A stretch of DNA of 64,000 nucleotides from Trichormus sp. M33_DOE_039 (GTDB lineage: Bacteria > Cyanobacteriota > Cyanobacteriia > Cyanobacteriales > Nostocaceae), in NCBI GenBank assembly GCA_015296085.1, contig DVDT01000073.1, positions 1 through 64,000 on the forward strand, written 5' to 3'. The position numbers were made by a program, and so were the translations under genes. Shown here in pieces: positions 1-8,041 of the stretch. How positions within the stretch are numbered: the first letter of the stretch is position 1; every line of letters begins with the position of its first letter. Below the pieces are notes generated by a model, which was given only the letters and a program-made list of their open reading frames with translations, ran no database searches and was not told the origin of the DNA.

Positions 1-520
1 GGAGATTGCCTCTACATCCAGATTAGTTGATAATGCAGAAACAGATTCAATTGTTGCTGGTGTTTCTAGCTGTGGTTGAGTAGCGATCGCCTGTTCATCA
101 GTACTGATGGATAAAGTAGAAACAGGTTCAATTGTTGCTGATGTTTCTAGCTGTGGTTGAGTGGAGATAGCCTGTTCATCAGTTCTGATGGACAAAGTAG
201 AAACAGGTTCAATTGTTGCTGGTGTTTCTAACTTTGGTTGAGTAGCGATCGCTTGTACATCAGTGCTGGTGGATGAAGTAGAAACAGGTTCAATTGCTGC
301 TGGTGTTTCTAACTTTGCTTGAGTGGAGATTGCCTCTACATCCAGATTAGTTGATAATGCAGAAACAGATTCAATTGTTGCTGGTGTTTCTAGCTGTGGT
401 TGAGTAGCGATCGCCTGTTCATCAGTACTGATGGATAAAGTAGAAACAGGTTCAACTTCTGCTGATGTTTCTAACTTTGGTTGAGTAGCGATCGCCTGTT
501 CATCAATGTTAGTTGACGAT
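1..520 (-). repeat. 81-bp coding tandem repeats with a 324-bp higher-order period
   Basis: About six to seven in-frame 81-bp units lie inside the partial gene on this strand. Many units carry a HIP1 octamer (GCGATCGC), which encodes the Ala-Ile-Ala of the unit. The block starting at position 1 recurs essentially unchanged at 325, showing duplication of a four-unit segment. The array continues out of the window. Confidence 0.9.
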
Positions 521-876
521 GTAAAAACAGGCTGAATTGCTGCTAGTTTTTCTAATTGTAACTGACCAGGAACAGCATCTTTATCTAACTTACTTGGCGA
601 CGCGTTTAGTTCTGTGTCTGTATTAGAGTTATAATTTATATTGTTGCTAAAATTAGTTACATTTTTTAGCATATATTGTGCTATATATTCATCAAAATAT
701 AACTGATCTTCTTGACTTGAAAATAATGGCAACAAAAATTTTTTTGATAGGAATTTCTGTCCTAAAGGGCTTAATGTATGACCCAAAGGAGGTAGTGTTT
801 TTAGTAATTTAAATTTCTGCCCAATATTATATTTATTAAGTAAATATCTTTTATAATTCAAGGGATTAAATGGCAT
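1..876 (-). CDS. Repeat-rich protein of the injection-system locus (partial, C-terminus beyond left edge)
   Basis: An open frame on the minus strand starts at an ATG (876) and runs off the left edge without a stop, so at least 292 residues are encoded. The first ~110 residues are non-repetitive (MPFNPLNYKRYLLNKYNIG...). From about residue 120 it consists of a 27-residue unit of the type TDEQAIATQPQLETPATIEP, rich in Thr, Ser, Pro and acidic residues and probably disordered. The repeat period is 81 bp, and a four-unit block repeats exactly at an offset of 324 bp (positions 1 and 325). No Shine-Dalgarno is clear. It lies directly downstream of a tube-fold gene on the same strand, so it probably belongs to the injection-system operon, as a tether, cargo or length-variable spacer. 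I do not recognise a family. Confidence 0.75.
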   Translation of the reverse strand, partial: MPFNPLNYKRYLLNKYNIGQKFKLLKTLPPLGHTLSPLGQKFLSKKFLLPLFSSQEDQLYFDEYIAQYMLKNVTNFSNNINYNSNTDTELNASPSKLDKDAVPGQLQLEKLAAIQPVFTSSTNIDEQAIATQPKLETSAEVEPVSTLSISTDEQAIATQPQLETPATIESVSALSTNLDVEAISTQAKLETPAAIEPVSTSSTSTDVQAIATQPKLETPATIEPVSTLSIRTDEQAISTQPQLETSATIEPVSTLSISTDEQAIATQPQLETPATIESVSALSTNLDVEAIS

Positions 877-950
877 AATTTTTACTTTAATAACGAGAAT
901 TGATATTATTAACTGCCAATCAAATCAAAAGCTATGATTTCAGCAGAATA

Positions 951-1451
951 TTAGGTGATAAAATAACCAGAACTATGACGTTTGCTGAGATTGATTGCAC
1001 CTCCACCATCTGATTTAGCAATTTTTATTCCCTCATAAGTTAGGGTCAGTTCTTCAAGAGCTACACTATTACCAGAAGTTTGTAATGCTGGTGCTTTCCA
1101 ACCAACAGGAACAGCAGCAATTAGTGTCCAGCACTGCATAGTTTCTCCTGCTTGGTTAAAAAGTAGAATATTTACGTTACGGCGTTGTATTTTGGTTTGA
1201 TTTATCCACTCCCAGAATGCCATATCATCTGTTATCCCTCGCTTGAGAATAATATCAGAAAACTTTGGTTGGCCTAGTATGACTCTTTGTTGTTGATTAA
1301 CACCGCCTTCAAAAAACACTTCTTTATTAATTGTGACTCCCATACCAGAACATTCACTAAAAGAAGCACTGACATTACTTTGCATCTCTACATAAAAACG
1401 ATTAGCCGTTACGTAGTTTAATTCGTAATTAGTGCTATTATTTCTGACCAT
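951..1451 (-). CDS. Phage tail tube-like protein (gp19 fold), third copy
   Basis: This 166-residue protein has the T4 gp19-like tube fold of contractile injection systems. Family features include an early F-Y-V-E segment, S-E-C-S-G-M near residue 34, the I-I-L-K-R-G stretch before an acidic/aromatic F-W-E-W segment, and a late L-T-L-T-Y-E-G-I-K strand. Such proteins stack as the inner tube or act as an adaptor between tube and baseplate. It is the third tube-fold gene of the operon and is separated from the other two by the tail-assembly and pseudokinase genes, which suggests an adaptor role rather than the main tube. The start is an ATG at 1451, two bases after the stop of the 49-residue gene. 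Confidence 0.85.
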   Translation of the reverse strand: MVRNNSTNYELNYVTANRFYVEMQSNVSASFSECSGMGVTINKEVFFEGGVNQQQRVILGQPKFSDIILKRGITDDMAFWEWINQTKIQRRNVNILLFNQAGETMQCWTLIAAVPVGWKAPALQTSGNSVALEELTLTYEGIKIAKSDGGGAINLSKRHSSGYFIT

Positions 1452-1453
1452 GA

Positions 1454-1603
1454 TTATTGCATCCTATAATTTCTAGAGCGATCGCACTGGATTCGCAAAT
1501 CTTGCAACATTAATTCATAAACTTGATTACTTAGCTTTTGCAGCAATAATCTTTCTTGCAAAATTTGATTTGCTAAATGAGTAATTTCAGAATCTTTATT
1601 CAT
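1454..1603 (-). CDS. Small 49-residue protein of the injection-system operon
   Basis: An ATG at 1603 opens a 49-codon frame beginning MNKDSEITHLANQILQER and ending NYRMQ. Its stop lies two bases before the ATG of the next tube gene, so the two are probably translationally coupled. The sequence is helical and amphipathic, rich in Leu and Gln. Small proteins at this place are common in phage tail and extracellular injection-system operons (second half of a tail-assembly chaperone, DUF5908/DUF6760-type proteins), but I cannot match this one to a family from sequence alone. The tight spacing on both sides supports a real gene. Confidence 0.55.
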   Translation of the reverse strand: MNKDSEITHLANQILQERLLLQKLSNQVYELMLQDLRIQCDRSRNYRMQ

Positions 1604-1624
1604 AATTATTGTTTAATTACTGTC

Positions 1625-4009
1625 TTAATTGCCCTCTGGAACAAGTCCAGCTTCACGCAGTAAATCTTGCCCTTCATCAGTTTTAAGTACTTCAACAAAC
1701 TTAGATGCAGCTAAAGAAGATTGAGACCTTTTTGAACTAATGGGATAGACTACTGTCACAGCATAACTAAGGGGATAAAGTTTGTTAGCAAAAACCTGAG
1801 GATTTGGATGATAACTACCCTTGTCATTGCATAGATCAGTTTTTGAGTTGATATCCTTACCGTTATTTTGAATTAAAGTTTGTACTTCTTTTCCAGGCTG
1901 ACCTAGACTTAAAGGATAAACTGAACATTGACCAAACACTTTACTCAACAATCCAAATCCAATCCCAGCATTAATATTATTTTCAAAATCGCCTAGTATT
2001 CGGCTTCCTAGGGTGTCTCGTGTTTCTTGTCGAGTAATATATCCGCTAGCAATTAGTTCTTCAAAAATTTGAGCTTCTTCTGGGTAATCTTTAAATACTA
2101 CTTCTTTAAAGTGATTAACTACATCTATTTCTTGCGGTATATAGAGTTTTACTGGTAAGTTTGGTAATCGTTGATCTATTTCTTGCCAGTTAGTTATTTT
2201 ATTAGTATATAGTTTTCGCAATTGTTCAAAAGTAATTTTGCCATTTAAAGCTTCAGTAATACTTCCCTTTCTCTGGGAATCACTAAAAGGTACAAATATT
2301 ACTATGCCATCATAAGCAATAGTTTGATATTTAAAATCTTTGCTATCGAATTCATTATGCTGATTACTTCCTAAATTTTTAATTAAAAAATCAACTTCTT
2401 TATTTTGTAATTTTGTTAATGCTTGTTCGATGGATACCTCACGCTTATAAGTCAGCCTTAATCTCATACCACGTTCTTGAAGCTCTTCTTTAAATGTTTT
2501 ACCGAAAGCTACTAAACTAGTACGATTAATTCGCTTATTCTTGTCTATATAATATAAGGAATCCCATGTCCCTTCAGACCTTAATGCTGTGTAAGTAAAG
2601 CTGCCATTTGGTATATTATCTATATCTGTTATTTGAGAGTATTGATTAATATTTGGATTTATCACAAATTTTTCTCTATTTTTTCTCATAACCAGTAAAT
2701 ATACAGATATAAAACTAATAGTGCCAAATGTAATACCCAATAGAATAAACTTCAAGAAGCGTGAAATATTGATGATATATTTTTCTTTTATATCATCAAT
2801 TAATGGCTCATCTTGCTCTTGAGAAGATGATGGTATGTAAGGTAACGCCAACAGAAATTGACGAGCTTGTTCTGCATTAGAGAAGGAAGATTCAATCCCT
2901 AAAAGACGTAAAATAAATAACTTTAAAGCTTCATCTTTCTCGTTTAACCAACATTGCTCATTCTGTAGAGTAATTAACGGATATATTTTAGATATTTCTC
3001 GTCCTATTAACAAAGAATAGCTAATATATCCTAGGTCTTGTAAATCTTCTAAAAATGAATGTTCTCTTCGTGGGATACTATGTGGTTGAAATAAGTCTTG
3101 CCAAAGGGCTAAATCCTGTAAATAAATCAGAAATTGTGGAGTCTCTACTAACGAATTTTGTTCATTCACGACAATTAGTAGTGTATCAAGAGAAAGATTT
3201 CCATGAGGTAAACCATAATGTACTTCACCATTTGGTAAACGTACTCTTTGGTTGTGGAGAAACCACAGAGTTTGTAATACTTGTTTTAAAAATTCACGTA
3301 CCTGTTGAGAATTCATAGGATTGTTTTCCAGATACTCCCTGAGGGTGATGCTCTTATCAACAGGTTCATTAATCAGATAACAACGCCTCTCATCTCGTGG
3401 CGCGATCGCATCCCAAGGAACTAGCAAGCGGAAATCTTGTCCACCCCCATTCTTGAGGTTGATACTAGTTAATTCTTCAAAACTCTCCTTGCACTGTCTA
3501 GCTTCTTTTTGATTAAATTCTGCGTCAGGTATTAAGTATTCTTTAATTAAAACAGGTTTATTATTAGCAACTTGAATACCCTGATAAAAACGTACTCTAT
3601 TTAATTTGTTGCTGACATTATGACTAATAATTCGGTATCTTCCTCTTCTGCCCCGGATCTCATCATTTATTTGCAGAGGTGGAGTTTCAATTTGAACGTT
3701 TTGTTTTGAAGCTAATGGTGGAATAGTTTGACTTGCTACTCCAGTATAAAAATTATTTAAATCACTAGTAAATTCATTTATATCATTTACTTGCCGAGAG
3801 TCTATAATAGTCGCTCTAGGAGAATAACCTAGTAATACTTTATTTTCTTCATTTGTATCTTTTTTGTTAACAGGAATCTCTATTTTTTCGTATTCTTCTT
3901 TGAATCGTCGCTGCATGATCATAGAAGCATTAGCGACTGGATAACGAATATAGTTAGTAATCTCCCTAGCTTTAAGACTAATTGAGTTCACTAGCTCACT
4001 TAATTTCAT
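1625..4009 (-). CDS. Pseudokinase - transmembrane - PstS-like periplasmic domain fusion in the injection-system operon
   Basis: The 794-residue protein has three parts. Residues ~123-395 look like a protein-kinase fold: a VLIKEY segment (Lys ~156) at the beta-3 position and PHGNLSLDTLL (~268) at the catalytic loop, but with HGN in place of HRD and DLA in place of DFG, so it is probably inactive. Residues ~417-441 form one membrane helix followed by a basic MRKNREK. Residues ~465-794 resemble a phosphate-binding (PstS-type) substrate-binding domain, with a TYTALRSEGTW start and an FEQLRKLYTNKITNW segment. A strong ribosome site (AAAGGAGAG) precedes the ATG at 4009. Cyanobacterial contractile injection systems of this kind have been reported to be thylakoid-anchored, and a membrane-spanning sensor or anchor would fit here. 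That role is inference. Confidence 0.75.
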   Translation of the reverse strand: MKLSELVNSISLKAREITNYIRYPVANASMIMQRRFKEEYEKIEIPVNKKDTNEENKVLLGYSPRATIIDSRQVNDINEFTSDLNNFYTGVASQTIPPLASKQNVQIETPPLQINDEIRGRRGRYRIISHNVSNKLNRVRFYQGIQVANNKPVLIKEYLIPDAEFNQKEARQCKESFEELTSINLKNGGGQDFRLLVPWDAIAPRDERRCYLINEPVDKSITLREYLENNPMNSQQVREFLKQVLQTLWFLHNQRVRLPNGEVHYGLPHGNLSLDTLLIVVNEQNSLVETPQFLIYLQDLALWQDLFQPHSIPRREHSFLEDLQDLGYISYSLLIGREISKIYPLITLQNEQCWLNEKDEALKLFILRLLGIESSFSNAEQARQFLLALPYIPSSSQEQDEPLIDDIKEKYIINISRFLKFILLGITFGTISFISVYLLVMRKNREKFVINPNINQYSQITDIDNIPNGSFTYTALRSEGTWDSLYYIDKNKRINRTSLVAFGKTFKEELQERGMRLRLTYKREVSIEQALTKLQNKEVDFLIKNLGSNQHNEFDSKDFKYQTIAYDGIVIFVPFSDSQRKGSITEALNGKITFEQLRKLYTNKITNWQEIDQRLPNLPVKLYIPQEIDVVNHFKEVVFKDYPEEAQIFEELIASGYITRQETRDTLGSRILGDFENNINAGIGFGLLSKVFGQCSVYPLSLGQPGKEVQTLIQNNGKDINSKTDLCNDKGSYHPNPQVFANKLYPLSYAVTVVYPISSKRSQSSLAASKFVEVLKTDEGQDLLREAGLVPEGN

Positions 4010-4092
4010 TAGTCTTACTCTCCTTTACAATATATTGATTGGCTGTTATTTGTTAGTTAGATGATTTAACAAATAACAGCTAAATTTAAAGC

Positions 4093-4446
4093 TTAGTTTT
4101 CCATGTTTAAGGCTTCAGAGATAAAGCTGATCATTTCTGTCTCTTCAGCTTCATCTTGCTCTAATTCATTGATACGACGATAAAAATGATATAAATAATT
4201 GAGGTCAGCCGCAAAAAGACCTTCAATTATTGTCGGATTCACTTCTTCTAATGCTCCTAAACAAGTAATAACACGAGAAAGAATAATTACAGTAGAATAT
4301 GCCGGATTTGATTGAACACGAGGGTCACGTAAGGGAGTAATTTCATCCATTGCTTTAGCTAAACGCATTACCCCAATGCGATGTAAATTACCATCGTTAT
4401 CAAGATATCCTTTAGGTAAAGTAAACTCAAACTCTGTTTGTAACAT
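4093..4446 (-). CDS. Tail-assembly-type protein of the injection system
   Basis: The 117-residue protein begins MLQTEFEFTLPKGYLDNDG and continues with a helical middle and an acidic C-terminus. The start (short beta-rich segment F-x-L-P-x-G-Y-x-D-x-x-G-x-x-H followed by G-x-M-R-x-A) is typical of the phage tail-assembly proteins of the gpE/Mu gp41 type, which guide tube and tape-measure assembly. It sits six bases downstream of a tube gene on the same strand. In phages this protein is followed by a small second product made by frameshift; here the next gene is the pseudokinase fusion instead. Confidence 0.7.
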   Translation of the reverse strand: MLQTEFEFTLPKGYLDNDGNLHRIGVMRLAKAMDEITPLRDPRVQSNPAYSTVIILSRVITCLGALEEVNPTIIEGLFAADLNYLYHFYRRINELEQDEAEETEMISFISEALNMEN

Positions 4447-4452
4447 ATAAAT

Positions 4453-4944
4453 TCACTTTTCACGTGTGAACATTTCAACTGCTATTTCCATTTCTTCTAT
4501 TTCCAATTCCGCGCTATGGGAAATGAGATCAGTAGCTTTATAACTAACTGGCCAAGCACCACGGAACTGAAATCTTGCTTGTTCTTGACCCGCTTGATTG
4601 TAAATAGTCAAAGAACCATCACGAAGTTGCTTCGCCCAATTTCCTTTCTGAACTTCTTCAAACCATTTCCACAAAGTTACAGATTGAGTCATCCCACGAC
4701 TCAAAATAATATTGTTAGCTTTGATATTTCCGGGTACTTTAGTACGCACCATTAGACCTGATTTAGCCTGACCCCATCGTAAAGGAGTAACTTCACAAAC
4801 TTCTATAACATCTAGGCTACTTTTAAACCCTTTACATTCTAAAAAATAAGCATCTACTGGTTCAGAACTACCATCCAGTTTCAACTCAATATAAAAACGT
4901 GAATTTGTGAGTATTTCAGGGAAGTTTTGAATTAAGTTTGACAT
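4453..4944 (-). CDS. Phage tail tube-like protein (gp19 fold), second copy
   Basis: The 163-residue protein shares the gp19 tube pattern: N-terminal SRFYIELKLDG, a conserved ECKGF, the NNIILSRGMTQSVTLWKWFEEV block, and a closing strand with AELEIEEMEIAVEMF. It probably forms the tube initiator or adaptor ring next to the principal tube protein. A GGGGG ribosome site lies four bases before the ATG at 4944. It follows the first tube gene by 95 bp and precedes the tail-assembly protein. Confidence 0.85.
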   Translation of the reverse strand: MSNLIQNFPEILTNSRFYIELKLDGSSEPVDAYFLECKGFKSSLDVIEVCEVTPLRWGQAKSGLMVRTKVPGNIKANNIILSRGMTQSVTLWKWFEEVQKGNWAKQLRDGSLTIYNQAGQEQARFQFRGAWPVSYKATDLISHSAELEIEEMEIAVEMFTREK

Positions 4945-5039
4945 TTAACCCCCAAAGTAAGGAAGTAGGAATTAACAAACAGCAAAAATTCAAAGTTGCT
5001 TCTGACTTCTCATTTCCTACTCCCTAAGTTCGTTAACAA

Positions 5040-5510
5040 TTACTGCACTCTTTTGATGCCTTCATGCACTAAGGTAATAGTTTCATTTGCTACGTCATTA
5101 GAACTTGCTTCCAGCTTTGGCCCTTCATATTTTGTAGGATAAGCATTTTGTAATTCCCAACGAGCTTTCATTGAACCTGCTTGGTCATATACAGTGATAG
5201 AAGAAGCTTTACGATTTGATTGCCACTGTGATTGACCACCATCATTCTTATTACACTGTTCGTACCACTTATAAAGGTCTGTATTAGTAGTTGCTACAAC
5301 TTTTACGGTAACTGGAGTAAACTTGACACGAGTAGGAGCAGCCTGACGTAAGTTAATCGCACTTTTGCCTGAGCCTAATACTTTATCACCTCCTGCAGCT
5401 GGGTTTTCAGCACTTAAACCGGCAACTTCTAGAATTTGTTTATCTGTTAAACCATCGGCCTCAAAGTAAAACCTACAACTGACTAATAATTCATCTGTTG
5501 CTGTTGCCAT
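5040..5510 (-). CDS. Phage tail tube protein (gp19 fold), probable main inner-tube subunit
   Basis: The 156-residue protein follows the sheath gene directly, the classical order for sheath and main tube. It carries SCRFYFEADGL, a basic middle with VKFTPVTVKV, a DLYKWYEQC segment and the closing strand ETITLVHEGIKRV of T4-like tubes. GGAG lies seven bases before the ATG at 5510. It is expected to polymerise in the cytoplasm into the inner tube surrounded by the sheath. The assignment as main tube rather than adaptor rests on gene order. Confidence 0.88.
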   Translation of the reverse strand: MATATDELLVSCRFYFEADGLTDKQILEVAGLSAENPAAGGDKVLGSGKSAINLRQAAPTRVKFTPVTVKVVATTNTDLYKWYEQCNKNDGGQSQWQSNRKASSITVYDQAGSMKARWELQNAYPTKYEGPKLEASSNDVANETITLVHEGIKRVQ

Positions 5511-5557
5511 AATTCAACTCCAAAGTTCTAATTTTGAATTGCAAATTGTTTTATTTG

Positions 5558-5589
5558 TCATTAGTCAAACCCTTGCGAATGACTAATGA
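5558..5589. repeat. Hairpin between sheath and tube genes
   Basis: TCATTAGTCA at 5558 and TGACTAATGA at 5580 form a perfect 10-bp stem with a 12-nt loop. It lies between the sheath stop and the tube start, where a processing or attenuation hairpin could set the ratio of the two products. No run of T follows it, so a simple terminator is unlikely. Confidence 0.6.
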
Positions 5590-5610
5590 ATCTACTTGCC
5601 ATGAGTGCTT

Positions 5611-7269
5611 TTATTCTTCGTCTTGACTAGTCCATTGACTGATACGGAAGACAACAAATTCGGCTGGTCGGACTGGGCAAACTCCAACTTCTATATACAA
5701 CCGACCCAAAATCATCGTGTCAGGCGTGTTAATTGTCTCATCACATTTAACATAGAATGCTTGTTCAGGGGTAGCACCAAATAATGCACCTTCTCGCCAA
5801 ATACGTTCTAAGAAGTTGTTAACGGTACGACGTACTCTCGCCCATAAGTCTGCATCGTTTGGCTCGAACACAACCCATTGAGTCCCAAGTTCGATAGATT
5901 TTTCGATATAGCTCATCAGACGGCGGACGCTGATATAACGCCACTCGGTTTTTTCTGGTTCTACCAAAGTTCTAGCACCCCAAACTTTAATCCCTCGGTT
6001 GGGGAAGGTTCGGATACAGTTAATTCCTTGAGGGTTCAATAATTCTTGTTCACGGAAGTTGCAGTCGTAAGATAAACCGATAACACCACGAGGAGTTTCG
6101 TTCGCTGGTGCTTTGTAGACACCTCTAGTTTCATCGGTGCGTGACCAAATACCCATCATGTGACCACAAGGAGGAACAAGAATGGGTTTGCCATTTTTGC
6201 GAGGATTGGGAACTTGCAACCAAGGATAGTACAAAGCCGCAAACATAGAACGACGTTGAAAGTCATTCAACAGCCAATCACTTACCTGTTGCGGCTTTAA
6301 TTTGTCAGGCGGCGTATCTAAAACTACCATCCGGTTTGGGGGATTGGGTGCGGAGTTTTCGCACAAGCCAATCATCAGTTCCATAATGCCGTGGATTTGG
6401 TCTTCGTCCAACAAATCGGCTTGGTAGGCTCGCATCAAGTCAGGACAAGCAATAATCGTGACCTCATCAATTTCAAATAGCCCTTGAATACCTCTACGAT
6501 CATTGCGATCGCCTTGCACATATCGCGCTAAATTTTGTTGAGTAGGTAAAATTGGCGGTGGGCTAACTTCAAATTGACCATCTAGCGGACGACGAACTAA
6601 CGGCAGTCCTTTTTGTGTTAAGTCTACAACATTAACATATTGAGATTGTTGTAATGCCGTTACTACGTATATTCCCACTTCTGATTGGACATTGCGATCC
6701 ATTGTCAGGTTGTCAAACTTTTCCAGCTGTTCACCATTGCGCTTAACCGCCACTGAAAAAAACTCCGCAGGTACTGGTGCAAGAGCATTTGGGTCAGAGG
6801 GCGTGCTGGTTCTAGGCTCACTTGGCGAAATTTCGACATTAACTGAACCCTGCTCAACTTCTTCTGGTTTGAGACTAAATAGCAGAGAATCACGCTTACT
6901 ATTTGTCTTGAGTGTCAATGCAGTTGAGTCTGGGCCAGGTTGAGTAGTTTCTTCAGCTGGTTTTGGTAATTGAGTACCAATACTAACTACCCAACAACGA
7001 GCGCCCCCATTTAAAAACCAGCCGTTAACAGCAAAAGGTAAATAAGCATCGAAGTCTGTATAGCCGTCAGAATTTTCTTTAGCAAAATATTCTTGATACT
7101 GATTCCAACTAGTAACCAACATCGGCTTACCGATTTCAGCACCATTGCGTATTGCTTCACTAAAACCAACAAAGGCTGCAATGTTGGTTTGTACCCCTTC
7201 TATCGGGCGACTACCACGATCAATTTCTTCGACGTATACACCAGGGGCAAAGTAATCGAGTCTTGCCAT
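5611..7269 (-). CDS. Contractile sheath protein
   Basis: The 552-residue protein begins MARLDYFAPGVYVEEIDRGS, the hallmark start of phage tail sheath and injection-system sheath proteins, followed by IEGVQTNIAAFVGF. The C-terminal third contains the conserved sheath domain: GVYKAPANE (the strand joining neighbours), GIKVWGARTLV, YISVRRLMSYIEKSI and WVVFEPND. It forms the outer contractile cylinder. AGGAAG lies seven bases before the ATG at 7269. It is the first gene of the visible operon, so the promoter should lie in the gap to its right. The ~250 central residues are variable, as is normal for the family. Confidence 0.95.
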   Translation of the reverse strand: MARLDYFAPGVYVEEIDRGSRPIEGVQTNIAAFVGFSEAIRNGAEIGKPMLVTSWNQYQEYFAKENSDGYTDFDAYLPFAVNGWFLNGGARCWVVSIGTQLPKPAEETTQPGPDSTALTLKTNSKRDSLLFSLKPEEVEQGSVNVEISPSEPRTSTPSDPNALAPVPAEFFSVAVKRNGEQLEKFDNLTMDRNVQSEVGIYVVTALQQSQYVNVVDLTQKGLPLVRRPLDGQFEVSPPPILPTQQNLARYVQGDRNDRRGIQGLFEIDEVTIIACPDLMRAYQADLLDEDQIHGIMELMIGLCENSAPNPPNRMVVLDTPPDKLKPQQVSDWLLNDFQRRSMFAALYYPWLQVPNPRKNGKPILVPPCGHMMGIWSRTDETRGVYKAPANETPRGVIGLSYDCNFREQELLNPQGINCIRTFPNRGIKVWGARTLVEPEKTEWRYISVRRLMSYIEKSIELGTQWVVFEPNDADLWARVRRTVNNFLERIWREGALFGATPEQAFYVKCDETINTPDTMILGRLYIEVGVCPVRPAEFVVFRISQWTSQDEE

Positions 7270-7504
7270 ATAGGGTCTTCCTTAAATGGAGTTATGCAGG
7301 TAGTGCAGATTGCATTTTATTGATGTAATAACAGACCATACCCAAAATTCCCGTTGGAAATTTTTATTTCCAATCTATCAATAGCCTGATTATTACTACT
7401 GCAAGGGTAATAGTTTTATGTAAAATTGACTTATGCAGTTATCTTAGTAATCAATATTTTACTTTTTATAAAGATAAATATATAACGCCTGATTTATATG
7501 TAAT
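7270..7504. other. Leader and promoter region of the injection-system operon
   Basis: This AT-rich stretch precedes the sheath gene and should hold the operon promoter. I see no clear operator of the type found before the receptors. It ends at the inverted-repeat element at 7505. Confidence 0.4.
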
Positions 7505-7633
7505 TAACCCTGTTGTGTCACTATAGCGGTAGGAACTTCAATCCATTGTTTATAGGCTACTCCCCCAATTTTTATCTTCCTGGCTCACCCTGAATTTTAT
7601 TTTTCCTTCGCCTAAAGTGGTACAACAGGGTTA
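7505..7633. mobile_element. 129-bp inverted-repeat element (MITE-like or IS remnant)
   Basis: TAACCCTGTTGT at 7505 and ACAACAGGGTTA at 7622 are perfect 12-bp terminal inverted repeats, extendable with two mismatches to 17 bp. The interior has no reading frame. Size and structure suit a miniature transposable element or a deletion derivative of an insertion sequence. No convincing target-site duplication is visible. Confidence 0.6.
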
Positions 7634-7701
7634 GGTAAGTTTTGCCAATTGCATCAATTTTTTAGTTGATAGAGAATTCCATTGAATATCTCTCGCTTTG
7701 T

Positions 7702-7803
7702 TCAGTTGGTCGGTCGAGTCTGCTTCTTGGTCGGTAAAATATCTTGCAATAAGGGTTCAAAAATCTCCCATTCTGCATCAGTGAGGTTGCTGGAATACTC
7801 CAT
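7702..7803 (-). pseudogene. IS5-type transposase N-terminal remnant
   Basis: An ATG at 7803 starts MEYSSNLTDAEWEIFEPLLQ, the typical beginning (DUF4096 domain) of IS5-group transposases, but a stop follows after 33 residues at 7702 and no catalytic domain is present. It is a truncated insertion-sequence stub, close to the 129-bp inverted-repeat element to its left. Confidence 0.75.
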
Positions 7804-7905
7804 TAGCATTGGATTGTAGGTAGATGCTCACGAGTAACTTCATTCAAAACCTCATAAGATGTCAAACGGGTTCTATATACGTATTGCCAAAATTAACTAT
7901 AAATT

Positions 7906-7940
7906 GCCTTTTTGGGATATAAATTTGCCGTTTTTGGATA
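7906..7940 (-). promoter_or_regulatory. Twin operator of the ABC exporter (TATCC class)
   Basis: Read on the minus strand, TATCCAAAAACGGC (7940-7927) is followed by TATCCCAAAAAGGC (7919-7906), 21 bp apart and 102 bp before the exporter ATG. Each box differs at one base from the corresponding box before the cassette 8 receptor, in the same order and orientation relative to the gene. This points to control by an AraC-type regulator of the cassette 6-8 group. Confidence 0.75.
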
Positions 7941-8041
7941 GAGTTGACATCTTAAAAAAGAGTACGATTTATATATTTCAATCAAACTGCAATTGCAATT
8001 GCTGCCCAGAGAATATCACATCCTAATCTGTAACTCTAACG

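Noticed and set aside
1-520. CRISPR array
   Set aside because: The 81-bp units are contiguous, in frame and translated without spacers; it is a coding repeat.
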